DNA from: Oscillospiraceae bacterium | GTDB taxonomy: Bacteria > Bacillota > Clostridia > Oscillospirales > Oscillospiraceae | Direction: 5' to 3' | Length of the DNA: 64,000 nt | Assembly: GCA_015068035.1 (NCBI GenBank) | Contig: SVLI01000009.1 | Location: 1-64,000, forward strand | Shown: in pieces, positions 50,811-59,952 of the stretch | Position numbering within the stretch: position 1 is the first letter of the stretch | Layout: every line of letters starts with the position of its first letter | Program-made: the position numbers and the translations under genes | Notes under the pieces: model-generated | Seen by the model: the letters and a program-made list of their open reading frames with translations, nothing else | Databases searched by the model: none | What the model was told of the DNA's origin: nothing

Positions 50811-52637
50811 ATGTGCGGAATCGTTGGATATACGGGGGACAAACAGGCATCGCCCATCCTGCTGGACGGGCTGGAAAAGCTGGAATACAGAGGCTATGAC
50901 TCTGCCGGAATTGCGGTGGAAAACGGCGGCAAGCTGACCGTTTCAAAAACGAAGGGCCGTCTTGCGCTCCTGCGGGAGAAGACGGAAAACGGCGCGGCTG
51001 TGCAGGGCGTGACCGGAATCGGACACACGCGTTGGGCAACGCACGGAAAGCCCTCCGAGGAAAACAGCCACCCGCATGTGAGCGAGAGCGGACGTGTGGC
51101 GATTGTACATAACGGCATCATCGAAAATTATATGGAGCTTAAGCAGATGCTCCTCAACCGCGGCCGCAGCTTCGTTTCGGAAACGGATACGGAAGTTGCC
51201 GCGCAGCTGATTGACTTTTACTATGAGGGGGATATTCTGCAGGCCGTGGCGAAAGCGGTGCGGGAGTTTGAGGGCAACTATGCCCTCGGTATCCTCTGCG
51301 TGGACGAGCCGGGCAAGCTCATCGCGGTGCGCAATCACGCGCCGCTCATCGTGGGCTATGCCCTTGACGGCAACTATTTCGCTTCCGACGTTATGGCGCT
51401 GTTGGCGCACACGCGCTCGGTGACCTATCTTGCAGACGAGGAGATCGCCGTGCTGGAAAAGACACAGGTGCACTATTATTCTTCGTTCCTTGACCCCATC
51501 GAAAAAAAGGTTGAGCGGGTGGAGTGGGACAGCGCAGCGGCGGACAAGGGCGGCTATGAGCACTTCATGTTCAAGGAGATCATGGAGCAGCCGGAGGTGA
51601 TCCGCCGGACGGTGCTTCCGCTGATCCGGGACGGACGCGCAGAGATGGAGCAGATCATCAGCAAGGCGATGGTGGCCAATATGAAGCGGCTGTTCATTGT
51701 GGCCTGCGGTTCATCCTACCACGTTGGCATCATTGCAAAATATAACATTGAAAAGCTCGCGCGCATCCCTGTGGAGGTTGTGCTTGCCAGTGAGTTCCGC
51801 TACTGCGATCCGATCGTGGATGAAAACACGCTTGTCATCCTCATCAGCCAGTCCGGTGAGACGACGGACACCTTGGAGGCGCTGCGGGAGGCCAAGGAGC
51901 GCGGCGCGACGACGCTCGGCATTGTGAATGTGGAGGGCTCCTCGATCGCCAAGGCGGCGGACCTGGTGCTCTATACCAAGGCGGGGCCCGAGATTGCCGT
52001 TGCCACAACCAAGGCTTACAGCGCGCAGCTTGCGCTGACTGTGCTCATCGCGCTCTATTTGGCCGAGCAGCGCGGCACCATCGATCAGGCGACGTATGAC
52101 GAGATCCTGGGCGCGCTGCTGGCGGTGCCGGAGCAGATGGGAACCATTCTGGAGCAGAAAGCGTACATTCAATATCTTGCCTATCAACATTTCCACAATG
52201 ACGATATCTTCTTTATCGGCCGCAATGTGGACTATGCGCTGTCTCTGGAGGGAAGCCTGAAGCTCAAGGAGATCAGCTATATCCATTCCGAGGCTTATGC
52301 CGCAGGCGAACTCAAGCACGGCACGATTTCGCTGGTGGAGGACGGAACGCTGGTTATTGCTATCGCATCTTGCCGCCGCCTCACGGAAAAAACGCTTAGC
52401 AACGCCATGGAGGTGCGCGCCCGGGGTGCGCAGGTTCTGGCGCTCGCGGCCGAGAGCGTGAAGGAAGAAGTCAGCCATGTGGCGGATCAGGTTATGACCA
52501 TTCCGGATACGCACGATGTGCTGCTCCCGTCGCTGGCCATCCTTCCGTTGCAGCTGTTTGCCTATTATGTGGCGCTCTACCGCGGCTGCGATATTGACAA
52601 ACCGCGCAACCTTGCCAAGAGCGTGACGGTTGAGTAA
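50811..52637 (+). CDS. glmS: Glutamine-fructose-6-phosphate aminotransferase
   Basis: Makes glucosamine 6-phosphate, the entry to amino-sugar and wall synthesis. The 608-residue protein starts MCGIVGYTG with the Cys2 nucleophile of the glutaminase domain (about 1-220; HTRWATHG, HNGIIENY), followed by two SIS isomerase domains (ACGSSYHVG, SQSGETTDTLEAL) and ends KPRNLAKSVTVE. Only 43 bases separate it from dapL, so there is no room for the glmS ribozyme often found in Firmicutes. TGGAGG precedes the ATG. Confidence 0.97.
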   Translation: MCGIVGYTGDKQASPILLDGLEKLEYRGYDSAGIAVENGGKLTVSKTKGRLALLREKTENGAAVQGVTGIGHTRWATHGKPSEENSHPHVSESGRVAIVHNGIIENYMELKQMLLNRGRSFVSETDTEVAAQLIDFYYEGDILQAVAKAVREFEGNYALGILCVDEPGKLIAVRNHAPLIVGYALDGNYFASDVMALLAHTRSVTYLADEEIAVLEKTQVHYYSSFLDPIEKKVERVEWDSAAADKGGYEHFMFKEIMEQPEVIRRTVLPLIRDGRAEMEQIISKAMVANMKRLFIVACGSSYHVGIIAKYNIEKLARIPVEVVLASEFRYCDPIVDENTLVILISQSGETTDTLEALREAKERGATTLGIVNVEGSSIAKAADLVLYTKAGPEIAVATTKAYSAQLALTVLIALYLAEQRGTIDQATYDEILGALLAVPEQMGTILEQKAYIQYLAYQHFHNDDIFFIGRNVDYALSLEGSLKLKEISYIHSEAYAAGELKHGTISLVEDGTLVIAIASCRRLTEKTLSNAMEVRARGAQVLALAAESVKEEVSHVADQVMTIPDTHDVLLPSLAILPLQLFAYYVALYRGCDIDKPRNLAKSVTVE

Positions 52638-52853
52638 GGCAAGCTGATTTTGAAAGTGGGCATAATCGCCGAATGGAGTCGGGGTTTTGTGTGCCTCTGC
52701 ATAAAAATTGGCCTCACGAGCAGAAAAGACTTGACTTTTTGACGAAAAAGAAGAAAATAGAAATATGCGAATAGGATGGCGTTTTCTGCAAATCCGACTG
52801 GGTCGGAGATGCAAAACGCGCGGCTGCGATGTTAGGAAAGCGAGGGGATCGGG
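52638..52853. other. Intergenic region before the methyltransferase array
   Basis: Contains two overlapping TTGAC-type -35 candidates (52731 and 52739) but no convincing -10 at the right distance. No ORF or hairpin terminator is clear. Confidence 0.4.
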
Positions 52854-53864
52854 ATGACAGAGAAAGAAAACTATTTGCGGGTTGTCACCGGAGAGATGCC
52901 GGAGTGGCTGCCGCTTGATTGCGCCAGTACATATCCAACGCATCTGTTCCCGCGCGCCGTCTGCGGCGTGATGCCGGAGCCTTATTTCAGCGGGCATGAC
53001 GGCGGCAAGGACATTTTCGGCGTTGAGTACACGAACACGGACAGCACGGGCGGTATGTCGCTGCCCACGCCCAACAAGTTCATCCTCAAGGACATCCACG
53101 ATTGGCGAAAGGTCATCAAGGTTCCGGACATCAACGATTATGATTTCAAGGAGATGGCCAGAAAGCAGCTTGCCAACATTGACCGCACGCAGTCTGCCGT
53201 GCTGCTCAACTCCCATTTGGGCTATTTCCAGCTGCTCATGTCGTTCATGGGCTTCTCCGAGGGCCTGTTCACCATGGCCTGCTACCCGGAGGAGGTCTAT
53301 GACCTGTTCGAGTATATGGCGGACTTTTTCGATGAGTGCGCCCTGCGCACCATTGACGCTTACCGTCCCGATATCTTCGGAATCTGCGATGACGTTGCCT
53401 CCGCGCAGAGCACATTCATGTCTCACGATATGTATGTGGCGCTCATCAAGCCTTTCCAGATGCGGCTGACGGAGCAGGCCCGCAAGCTTGGCCTGCCGAT
53501 TGATATGCACTGCTGCGGCAAGTGCGAGAGCCTGATCGACGATTGGCTTGACCTCGGCGTGACCTGCTGGAACCCGCCGCAGGATATGAACGATCTGGTC
53601 GGCATCAAGAAAAAATATGGCCGCAGGATTGCTATGAGCGGCTGCTCCTCCTCGAAGGACCCCGCCAACTTCAGCTGGAGCACGGAGGAAGAGGTGCGCG
53701 CGGAAGTCCGCAGATGCATTGACACCTATGCCCCGGGCGGCGGCTTCATCTTCCGCGGCAACATCCTCGGCGAAGTGGGCGACCCGACGCTTCCGCAGCG
53801 CAGGGAGTGGGTTGTGGATGAATTCCTGAAATACGGTCGTTCGTATTATCAGACGCACGCCTGA
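52854..53864 (+). CDS. URO-D-family corrinoid methyltransferase, paralog 1
   Basis: A 336-residue TIM-barrel protein of the uroporphyrinogen decarboxylase/MtaA-MtbA superfamily. It keeps the zinc-type motif HCCGKC (219-224), consistent with thiol or methyl-group chemistry rather than haem synthesis. Opening TEKENYLRVVTGEMPEWLP is shared by all five paralogs. The NPPQDMNDL and SGCSSSKDP segments place it in one subgroup with paralog 5. It is the most diverged at the N-terminal 25-50 region, the likely substrate entrance. The start overlaps no gene; GGGATCGGG lies before the ATG. Confidence 0.85.
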   Translation: MTEKENYLRVVTGEMPEWLPLDCASTYPTHLFPRAVCGVMPEPYFSGHDGGKDIFGVEYTNTDSTGGMSLPTPNKFILKDIHDWRKVIKVPDINDYDFKEMARKQLANIDRTQSAVLLNSHLGYFQLLMSFMGFSEGLFTMACYPEEVYDLFEYMADFFDECALRTIDAYRPDIFGICDDVASAQSTFMSHDMYVALIKPFQMRLTEQARKLGLPIDMHCCGKCESLIDDWLDLGVTCWNPPQDMNDLVGIKKKYGRRIAMSGCSSSKDPANFSWSTEEEVRAEVRRCIDTYAPGGGFIFRGNILGEVGDPTLPQRREWVVDEFLKYGRSYYQTHA

Positions 53865-53947
53865 TCGGGCTGTGCAGAAACTCAATTTGTGATTTTTCCG
53901 CTTTATGGCGGTTGAGAATCTACATATTTTTATGGGAGGAATCAAAC

Positions 53948-54946
53948 ATGACAGAAAAAGAAAACTTTATGAGGATGCTTAGAGGCGACATGCCCGAGTG
54001 GCTGCCTTTTGATTCTCTTGGCATTAAGCATGAGGGAATCGAGCCGTTCATGGCCGGCGTTCATGCTGACATTTTGGGTCGTAGGGGTAACAAGGACATC
54101 TTCGGTGTCGAGTACGAGTCCACGGACAGCACCGGCGGCGCGTCCATGCCTGCACCCCGTAACTTCATCCTCAAGGACATCAGCGATTGGCCGGAAGTCA
54201 TCAAGGTTCCGGACATCAACGACTACGACTTTGCTGAGATGGCCAGAAAGGGTCTCGAGCGCATTGACCGCAACAAGACCGCTGTTTCTGTCGGCGTGTT
54301 CGGCGGCTACTTCCAGCAGCTGATGGCCTTCATGGGCTTCTCCGAGGGCCTGTTTGCCATGGCGGCTGATCCGGAAGAGTGCTACAACCTGTTTGAGTAC
54401 CTGGCCGACTTCTTTGATGAGGTCGCCGTGCGTATGGTCGATGCCGTTCGTCCCGACGTCTTCGCGCTGACCGATGACGTGGCTTCCGCGCAGAACACCT
54501 TCATGTCCTACCCCATGTGGTGCGAGCTCGTTAAGCCCTTCCAGGTCCGTCTGGCCAAGCACGCCAACGAGTTGGGCATTCCGATTTCCATGCACTGCTG
54601 CGGCAAGTGCGAGCATCTGGTCGACGACTGGATGAGCTACGGCGTCAAGATCTGGGATCCGGTTCAGACCATGAACGACATCCCGGCCATCAAGGCGAAG
54701 TATGGTCGCAGCCTGATCCTCAACGGCTGCGGTTCCCACGCGGATGCCTTCCTCTTCAGCTGGAGCACCGAGGAAGAGGTTCGTGAGTGCATGCGCAAGA
54801 AGATCGACAACTATGCTCCGGACGGCGGCTACATCTGCCGTGGCTACGTGGTTGGACCTAAGTCTGACCCGACTGTCGAGCTGCGCCGCAAGTGGGTTGG
54901 CGACGAGTACCTCAAGTACGGCCGCAACTGGTATCAGAACCACTAA
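53948..54946 (+). CDS. URO-D-family corrinoid methyltransferase, paralog 2
   Basis: Start set at 53948 behind GGGAGGA, giving 332 residues. Motif HCCGKC is at 216-221 and a further Cys at 261 (LNGCGSHAD) may complete a metal site. WDPVQTMNDI and GCGSHADAFLF define a second subgroup with paralogs 3 and 4. A 106-base stretch near its end is identical at DNA level to paralog 3. It ends in its own terminator. Known relatives transfer methyl groups from methoxylated compounds or methylamines to corrinoid proteins; the substrate here is not readable. Confidence 0.85.
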   Translation: MTEKENFMRMLRGDMPEWLPFDSLGIKHEGIEPFMAGVHADILGRRGNKDIFGVEYESTDSTGGASMPAPRNFILKDISDWPEVIKVPDINDYDFAEMARKGLERIDRNKTAVSVGVFGGYFQQLMAFMGFSEGLFAMAADPEECYNLFEYLADFFDEVAVRMVDAVRPDVFALTDDVASAQNTFMSYPMWCELVKPFQVRLAKHANELGIPISMHCCGKCEHLVDDWMSYGVKIWDPVQTMNDIPAIKAKYGRSLILNGCGSHADAFLFSWSTEEEVRECMRKKIDNYAPDGGYICRGYVVGPKSDPTVELRRKWVGDEYLKYGRNWYQNH

Positions 54947-54962
54947 GCTTTACCATATCCAG

Positions 54963-54997
54963 AAGGACGGCGTCTTTTTCGGGAGACGCCGTCCTTG
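54963..54997 (+). terminator. Terminator of paralog 2
   Basis: AAGGACGGCGTCT and AGACGCCGTCCTT pair perfectly over 13 bp around TTTTCGGG; only a short T-run follows. Confidence 0.75.
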
Positions 54998-55065
54998 TAT
55001 GTCCCGTATTTTATCGCCTTTGGGCGGTTTGAGTGTTTAGACATTATTTTTTGGAGGATACGCAC

Positions 55066-56067
55066 ATGACAGAAAAAGACAACTTGATGAAGATGCTCAA
55101 GGGCGACATGCCGGAGTGGCTGCCCTTTGACACTCTCGGTGTGAAGCATGAGGGAATTGATCCGGTCATTACCGGTGCCCGCATCAACATCATGGGCCGT
55201 GCCAGCGGTAAGCCAGACATTTTCGGCGTTGAATACACCGGATCGGACAGCACCGGCGGTGCGTCCATGCCTGCGCCCAACAACTTCATCCTCAAGGACA
55301 TCAGCGATTGGCCGAAGATCATCAAGGTTCCTGACATCAACGATTACAACTTTGATGAGCTGGCGAGAAAGGGTCTGGAGGGCATTGACCGCAGCAAGAC
55401 GGCTGTTTCTGTCGGTATCTTTAACGGCTATTTCCAGTCTCTGATGGCCTTCATGGGCTTCTCCGAGGGTCTGTTCACCATGGCCTGCGATCCGGAAGAG
55501 GTTTACAACCTGTTTGAGTACATGGCCGGCTTCTTTGATGAGGTTGCCGTGCGCCTGATTGACGCTGTGCGTCCCGACATTTTCAACATCTCTGACGACG
55601 TGGCCTCCGCGCAGAACACCTTCATGTCTTACGACATGTGGTGCAAGCTCGTCAAGCCCTTCCAGATCCGTCTGGTCAAGCACGCCAACGAGCTGGGTAT
55701 TCCGATTTCCATGCACTGCTGCGGCAAGTGCGATCATCTGGTGGACGACTGGGTGGACTTCGGCGTCAAGATCTGGGATCCGGTTCAGACCATGAACGAC
55801 ATCTCTGCCATCAAGGAAAAGTACGGTCGCAGCCTGATCCTCAACGGCTGCGGTTCCCACGCGGATGCCTTCCTCTTCAGCTGGAGCACCGAGGAAGAGG
55901 TTCGTGAGTGCATGCGCAAGAAGATCGACAGCTATGCCCCGAACGGCGGTTACATCTGCCGCGGTTACGTGGTTGCCGCCAAGGGCGATGAGACTGTTGC
56001 GCCGCGCCGCTACTGGGTTGGCGACGAGTATCTCAAGTACGGCCGCAACTGGTATCAGAATCACTAA
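55066..56067 (+). CDS. URO-D-family corrinoid methyltransferase, paralog 3
   Basis: Start set at 55066 behind TTGGAGGA; 333 residues. Nearest relative of paralog 2 in this window, sharing HCCGKC, WDPVQTMNDI and GCGSHADAFLF, and a 106-base exact DNA match. Differences concentrate at residues about 30-60 and 170-185 (NISDDVAS against ALTDDVAS), which would line the barrel mouth. Flanked by its own leader (with a GCGGTTTGAG motif) and its own terminator, so it can be transcribed alone. Confidence 0.85.
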   Translation: MTEKDNLMKMLKGDMPEWLPFDTLGVKHEGIDPVITGARINIMGRASGKPDIFGVEYTGSDSTGGASMPAPNNFILKDISDWPKIIKVPDINDYNFDELARKGLEGIDRSKTAVSVGIFNGYFQSLMAFMGFSEGLFTMACDPEEVYNLFEYMAGFFDEVAVRLIDAVRPDIFNISDDVASAQNTFMSYDMWCKLVKPFQIRLVKHANELGIPISMHCCGKCDHLVDDWVDFGVKIWDPVQTMNDISAIKEKYGRSLILNGCGSHADAFLFSWSTEEEVRECMRKKIDSYAPNGGYICRGYVVAAKGDETVAPRRYWVGDEYLKYGRNWYQNH

Positions 56068-56083
56068 GCTTTCCGTTTTTAAG

Positions 56084-56120
56084 AAGCACGGCGTCTTCAC
56101 AAAAGAAACGCCGTGCTTGT
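56084..56120 (+). terminator. Terminator of paralog 3
   Basis: AAGCACGGCGT and ACGCCGTGCTT pair over 11 bp around a 13-base A-rich loop, followed by GTATTG. Confidence 0.7.
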
Positions 56121-56203
56121 ATTGCTTGCACTCCAACAATTTAGAGTGGCACAGATTCTGAGCGGATTGAGAGTTTGAAAATTATTTTTTGGAGGATATG
56201 CAA

Positions 56204-57205
56204 ATGAACGAAAAAGACAATTTGATGAAGATGCTCAGAGGCGACATGCCGGACTGGCTGCCTTTTGACGGCTACGGAATGGAGACTCCCGGAATTGAGC
56301 CGATGATTACGCAGGTGAACTGCAGCGCCTTTGTGCGCCACGACAACAAGGATATGTTCGGCGTGGAATATACGGCGACGGACAGCGCCGGCGGCGGCTC
56401 CCTGCCCACCCCCAACTATTTCATCCTCAAGGATATCCACGACTGGCCTGATGTCATCAAGGTTCCGGATCTGAGCGACATTGACTTTAATGAGCTCGCC
56501 AGAAAGGATATGGAAGGCATTGACCGCAGCAAGACAGCCATCAAGATCCGTCCGGGCGGCGGCTATTTCCAGCTCCTGATGTCCTTTATGGGCTTCACGG
56601 AGGGTCTGTTTACGCTGGCTGTGGATCCGGAAGAGGTTTACAACCTGTTTGAGTATCTGGCCGATTTCTATGATGAGCTCGCCGTGCGCATGATCGACGC
56701 TTACCGGCCCGACATCTTCGGCCTGGGTGATGACGTCGCCTCTGCGCAGAACCTGTTTATCTCCTATCCGATGTGGAGTGAGCTTGTCAAGCCCTTCCAG
56801 CAGCGTTTTGCCAAGCACGCCAACGAGCTGGGCATTCCGTGCTCGATGCACTGCTGCGGTAAGTGCGACGTGCTGATTGATGACTGGATGAGCTACGGCG
56901 TCAAGATTTGGGATCCGGTTCAGACCATGAACGATATTCCCGCCATCAAGGAGAAGTACGGACGCAGCCTGATCCTTGCCGGCTGCGGCTCGCATCAGGA
57001 TGCTTTCCTCTTCAGCTGGTCCACGGAGGAAGAGGTGCGCGAGTGCATGCGCAAGAAGATCGACAGCTATGCCCCGAACGGCGGCTACTTCTGCCGCGGC
57101 TACGTGGTCGGCCCGAAGGACGACCCGACCGTCGCGCTGCGCCGCAACTGGGTTGTGGACGAGTATCTGAAGTACGGCCGCGACTGGTATCAGAGAAACG
57201 CGTAA
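56204..57205 (+). CDS. URO-D-family corrinoid methyltransferase, paralog 4
   Basis: Start set at 56204 behind TTGGAGGA, giving 333 residues; begins MNEKDNLMKML instead of MTEKEN. It keeps HCCGKC, WDPVQTMNDI and a variant LAGCGSHQDAFLF, so it belongs with paralogs 2 and 3, but its middle barrel segment (IKIRPGGGYFQ) differs. No terminator separates it from paralog 5, which follows after 34 bases, so these two form one transcript. Confidence 0.85.
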   Translation: MNEKDNLMKMLRGDMPDWLPFDGYGMETPGIEPMITQVNCSAFVRHDNKDMFGVEYTATDSAGGGSLPTPNYFILKDIHDWPDVIKVPDLSDIDFNELARKDMEGIDRSKTAIKIRPGGGYFQLLMSFMGFTEGLFTLAVDPEEVYNLFEYLADFYDELAVRMIDAYRPDIFGLGDDVASAQNLFISYPMWSELVKPFQQRFAKHANELGIPCSMHCCGKCDVLIDDWMSYGVKIWDPVQTMNDIPAIKEKYGRSLILAGCGSHQDAFLFSWSTEEEVRECMRKKIDSYAPNGGYFCRGYVVGPKDDPTVALRRNWVVDEYLKYGRDWYQRNA

Positions 57206-57239
57206 GCAGACGCTATAATTTTTGGGGAGGTGTAAACGC

Positions 57240-58244
57240 ATGACAGAAAAAGAAAACTTTTTAAGAATGCTCAGAGGCGATATGCCGGAGTGGCTGATTT
57301 TCCAGGGCTCCGGGGAGCTGCCTCCCGAGATTAAGCCTGCAACGGCAATGTGCCGTGGCCCTGTGTTCCGTCAGGGCGGTAGGGATATTTTCGGCATTGA
57401 GTACACAGCAACGGACAGCACGGGCGGCATGGAGCTTCCTACCCCCAACAACTTCATCCTCAAGGACATCCACGATTGGCCGGATGTCATCAAGCTGCCG
57501 GACATCAATGATTTCAACATCGAAGAGATTGCCAGAAAAGAGCTTGAGAAGATTGATCGCAATGAAGTGGCGGTCAGCCTGAGCGCGCCGAGCGTTGTCC
57601 AGGGCTATTTCCAGACGCTGATGGCCTTTATGGGCTTCTCCGAAGGTCTGTTCACAATGGCCTGCTATCCGGAAGAGGTCTATAACCTGTTTGAGTACCT
57701 GGCCGATTTCTTCGACGAGCTTGCCGTGCGGATGATTGATGCCTACAGACCCGACATTTTTGGCATTGCGGACGATGTCTCCTCTGCTCAGAACACCTTC
57801 ATGTCCTACGACATGTGGTGCGAGCTCATCAAGCCCTTCCAGGTGCGGATGGCCAAGCACGCCAACGAGCTGGGCATTCCGATTTCCATGCACTGCTGCG
57901 GCAAGTGCGAGCATCTGATCGACGACTGGAGAAGCTTCGGCGTCATCATGTGGAATCCGCCGCAGGACATGAACGATCTGGATGCCATCAAGAAAAAGTA
58001 CGGTCGCAGCCTGATTCTCAATGGCTGCTCCTCGCCCAAGGATCCTTACCTCTTCAGCTGGAGCACGGAGGAAGAGGTTCGCCAGTGCATGCGTGACAAG
58101 ATCGACAGATTTGCCCCGGACGGTGGCTACATCTGCCGCGGTTTCGTAGTCGCTGCCAAGGACGATCCGACGGTTGAACAGCGCCGCAACTGGGTTGCGG
58201 ATGAGTATCTGAAGTACGGCCGCAACTGGTATCAGAAGCACTAA
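57240..58244 (+). CDS. URO-D-family corrinoid methyltransferase, paralog 5
   Basis: Start set at 57240 behind GGGGAGG, giving 334 residues. HCCGKC is kept. MWNPPQDMNDL and LNGCSSPKDPYLF align it with paralog 1 rather than with its immediate neighbours, so the array is a mix of two subgroups. Its N-terminal region (FQGSGELPPEIKP) is unlike any of the other four. It is the last gene of the array and ends in a strong terminator. Confidence 0.85.
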   Translation: MTEKENFLRMLRGDMPEWLIFQGSGELPPEIKPATAMCRGPVFRQGGRDIFGIEYTATDSTGGMELPTPNNFILKDIHDWPDVIKLPDINDFNIEEIARKELEKIDRNEVAVSLSAPSVVQGYFQTLMAFMGFSEGLFTMACYPEEVYNLFEYLADFFDELAVRMIDAYRPDIFGIADDVSSAQNTFMSYDMWCELIKPFQVRMAKHANELGIPISMHCCGKCEHLIDDWRSFGVIMWNPPQDMNDLDAIKKKYGRSLILNGCSSPKDPYLFSWSTEEEVRQCMRDKIDRFAPDGGYICRGFVVAAKDDPTVEQRRNWVADEYLKYGRNWYQKH

Positions 58245-58262
58245 ACTCTAATCTTTGCAAGT

Positions 58263-58300
58263 ACACGGCGTTTCCTGTTCGGGAAATGCCGTGTTTTTTA
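58263..58300 (+). terminator. Terminator of the methyltransferase array
   Basis: ACACGGCGTTTCC pairs with GGAAATGCCGTGT (one G-T pair) around a short loop, followed by TTTTT. Confidence 0.9.
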
Positions 58301-58725
58301 TGCCGCAGAAAAGCGGGAGAATGCGGACTTGCGTGTTTGGAATACAGTTGCTTCAAAATCCGGTTGATATAGATGGCCTATGGAGAATTATATCTGATAG
58401 CCATAATGGATATAAATGCCTGTTAATCCAGACAGATTGCGTTTTGCCTGTAAATGTTGGAGAATATAGGAGGAAATGAAGGGAAGGGGCTTGATGCGCG
58501 CACCGAATTGATGTATACTAACAAAATAAATAAAATGTGGAATACAGACTTTGCCGTGCTGGTCGTGGACCGTAATGAAGTTCATGAAGCAAAGCTGATC
58601 TGGCGAAGATGAGAACATGGCACACGACAGCAAAGATACTGGAAACCAAAACAATCTGCATTTGAAACTTCAGAATGATAATTGGTCGTTATGGGAGCTA
58701 TTAAAAGTATACAAGGAGTTTGAAA
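58301..58725. other. AT-rich intergenic region with promoter, before polysaccharide locus
   Basis: About 420 bases without a supportable gene. Base composition shifts to higher AT here. It holds short broken reading frames only, plus the promoter at 58491. Confidence 0.5.
58491..58519 (+). promoter_or_regulatory. Sigma-A promoter of the polysaccharide locus
   Basis: TTGATG (58491-58496), 17-base spacer, TATACT (58514-58519). The leader to the aminotransferase would be about 200 bases. Confidence 0.65.
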
Positions 58726-59952
58726 ATGAGACCATTTGAAAATAAAGTATGGCTTTCATCCCCCACAATGCACGGGGATGAGCTTGTATATGTAAAAGAG
58801 GCATATGAAACAAACTGGATGTCCACAGTGGGCAAGAACATTGATGAGGCAGAGCGGATTGTGGCGGAGAAGATTGGCTGCAAATACGCAGTGGGACTGT
58901 CCTCGGGCACGGCTGCGCTGCATCTTTGTATGAAACTTGCGGGTATCACGCTGGGCACCAAAGTTTTTTGTTCCGACGTTACCTTTGCTGCAACAGTGAA
59001 TCCTGTTGTTTACGAAGGCGGGGTTCCCATCTTTATCGATACCGAAATGGATACATGGAATATGGATCCCACAGCACTGGAGAAAGCTTTTGCGTTATAT
59101 CCCGAGGTTAAGCATGTGGTCATGGCCAACCTGTATGGCGTTCCTGGCAAGCTGGATGAAATCAGGGCTATCTGTGACCGGCACGGTGCGATCCTGATCG
59201 AGGATGCAGCGGAGTCTATGGGTGCTACGTATAAGGGACGGCAAACCGGTACGTTTGGCGATTTGGGCATTATCTCGTTTAACGGGAACAAGATCATTAC
59301 GGGATCTTCCGGCGGTATGCTGCTGACCGATGACAAAGAGCGAGCCAATAAAGCCAGAAAATGGTCTACCCAGAGCCGCGAAAATGCCGCTTGGTATCAG
59401 CACGAAGAAGTGGGATATAACTACCGCATGAGCAATGTCATTGCCGGGGTTGTCCGCGGCCAGCTGCCTTATCTAGAAGAGCATATAGCCCAGAAAAAGG
59501 CTATCTACATGCGCTATAAGGAAGGCCTCAAGGGGCTGCCGATACAAATGAATCCGTATGACGAACAGAATGCAGAACCTAATTTTTGGCTCAGCTGTAT
59601 GCTTATTGACCGCGATGCCATGTGCAAGCAGGTTCGAGGAGAAACAGAGGCCCTCTATTGCTCCGAACACGGCAAGTCCTGCCCCACGGAGATTTTGGAA
59701 AAGCTTGCTGCCATTAACGCGGAAGGCCGTCCCATTTGGAAGCCGATGCATATGCAGCCCATTTTCCGGATGCATGGTTTTGTGACCCGCGGCGGAAATG
59801 GTCGCGGCAGAACCAATGCTTATATTGAGGGCGAAAGTGTTGATGCCGGGATGGATCTGTTTGAACGCGGACTGTGTCTCCCCAGCGATAACAAGATGAC
59901 TCCCGAACAGCAGGATGTGATCATCGAAGTAATACGCAGCTGCTTTGAGTGA
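58726..59952 (+). CDS. DegT/DnrJ/EryC1-family sugar aminotransferase
   Basis: A 408-residue PLP enzyme that adds an amino group to a nucleotide-linked keto-sugar. Start at 58726 behind AAGGAG. LSSGTAALHLCMKLAGI near the N-terminal third is the cofactor-phosphate region, IEDAAESMGATYKGRQTGTFGDLGIISFNGNK contains the catalytic Lys at its end, and NYRMSNVIAGVVRGQL is the usual substrate segment. Resembles PglE-type enzymes used for amino-sugars of glycans. Followed by a decayed sugar transferase, then flippase and acyltransferase, all typical surface-polysaccharide functions. Confidence 0.9.
   Translation: MRPFENKVWLSSPTMHGDELVYVKEAYETNWMSTVGKNIDEAERIVAEKIGCKYAVGLSSGTAALHLCMKLAGITLGTKVFCSDVTFAATVNPVVYEGGVPIFIDTEMDTWNMDPTALEKAFALYPEVKHVVMANLYGVPGKLDEIRAICDRHGAILIEDAAESMGATYKGRQTGTFGDLGIISFNGNKIITGSSGGMLLTDDKERANKARKWSTQSRENAAWYQHEEVGYNYRMSNVIAGVVRGQLPYLEEHIAQKKAIYMRYKEGLKGLPIQMNPYDEQNAEPNFWLSCMLIDRDAMCKQVRGETEALYCSEHGKSCPTEILEKLAAINAEGRPIWKPMHMQPIFRMHGFVTRGGNGRGRTNAYIEGESVDAGMDLFERGLCLPSDNKMTPEQQDVIIEVIRSCFE

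Noticed and set aside
51711-53945. Minus-strand frame from glmS into methyltransferase paralog 1
   Set aside because: Crosses an intergenic region and two real genes; shadow.
58469-58510. Mini-ORF with a good ribosome site (about 11 codons)
   Set aside because: Too short, overlaps the proposed promoter, and has no informative residue pattern.
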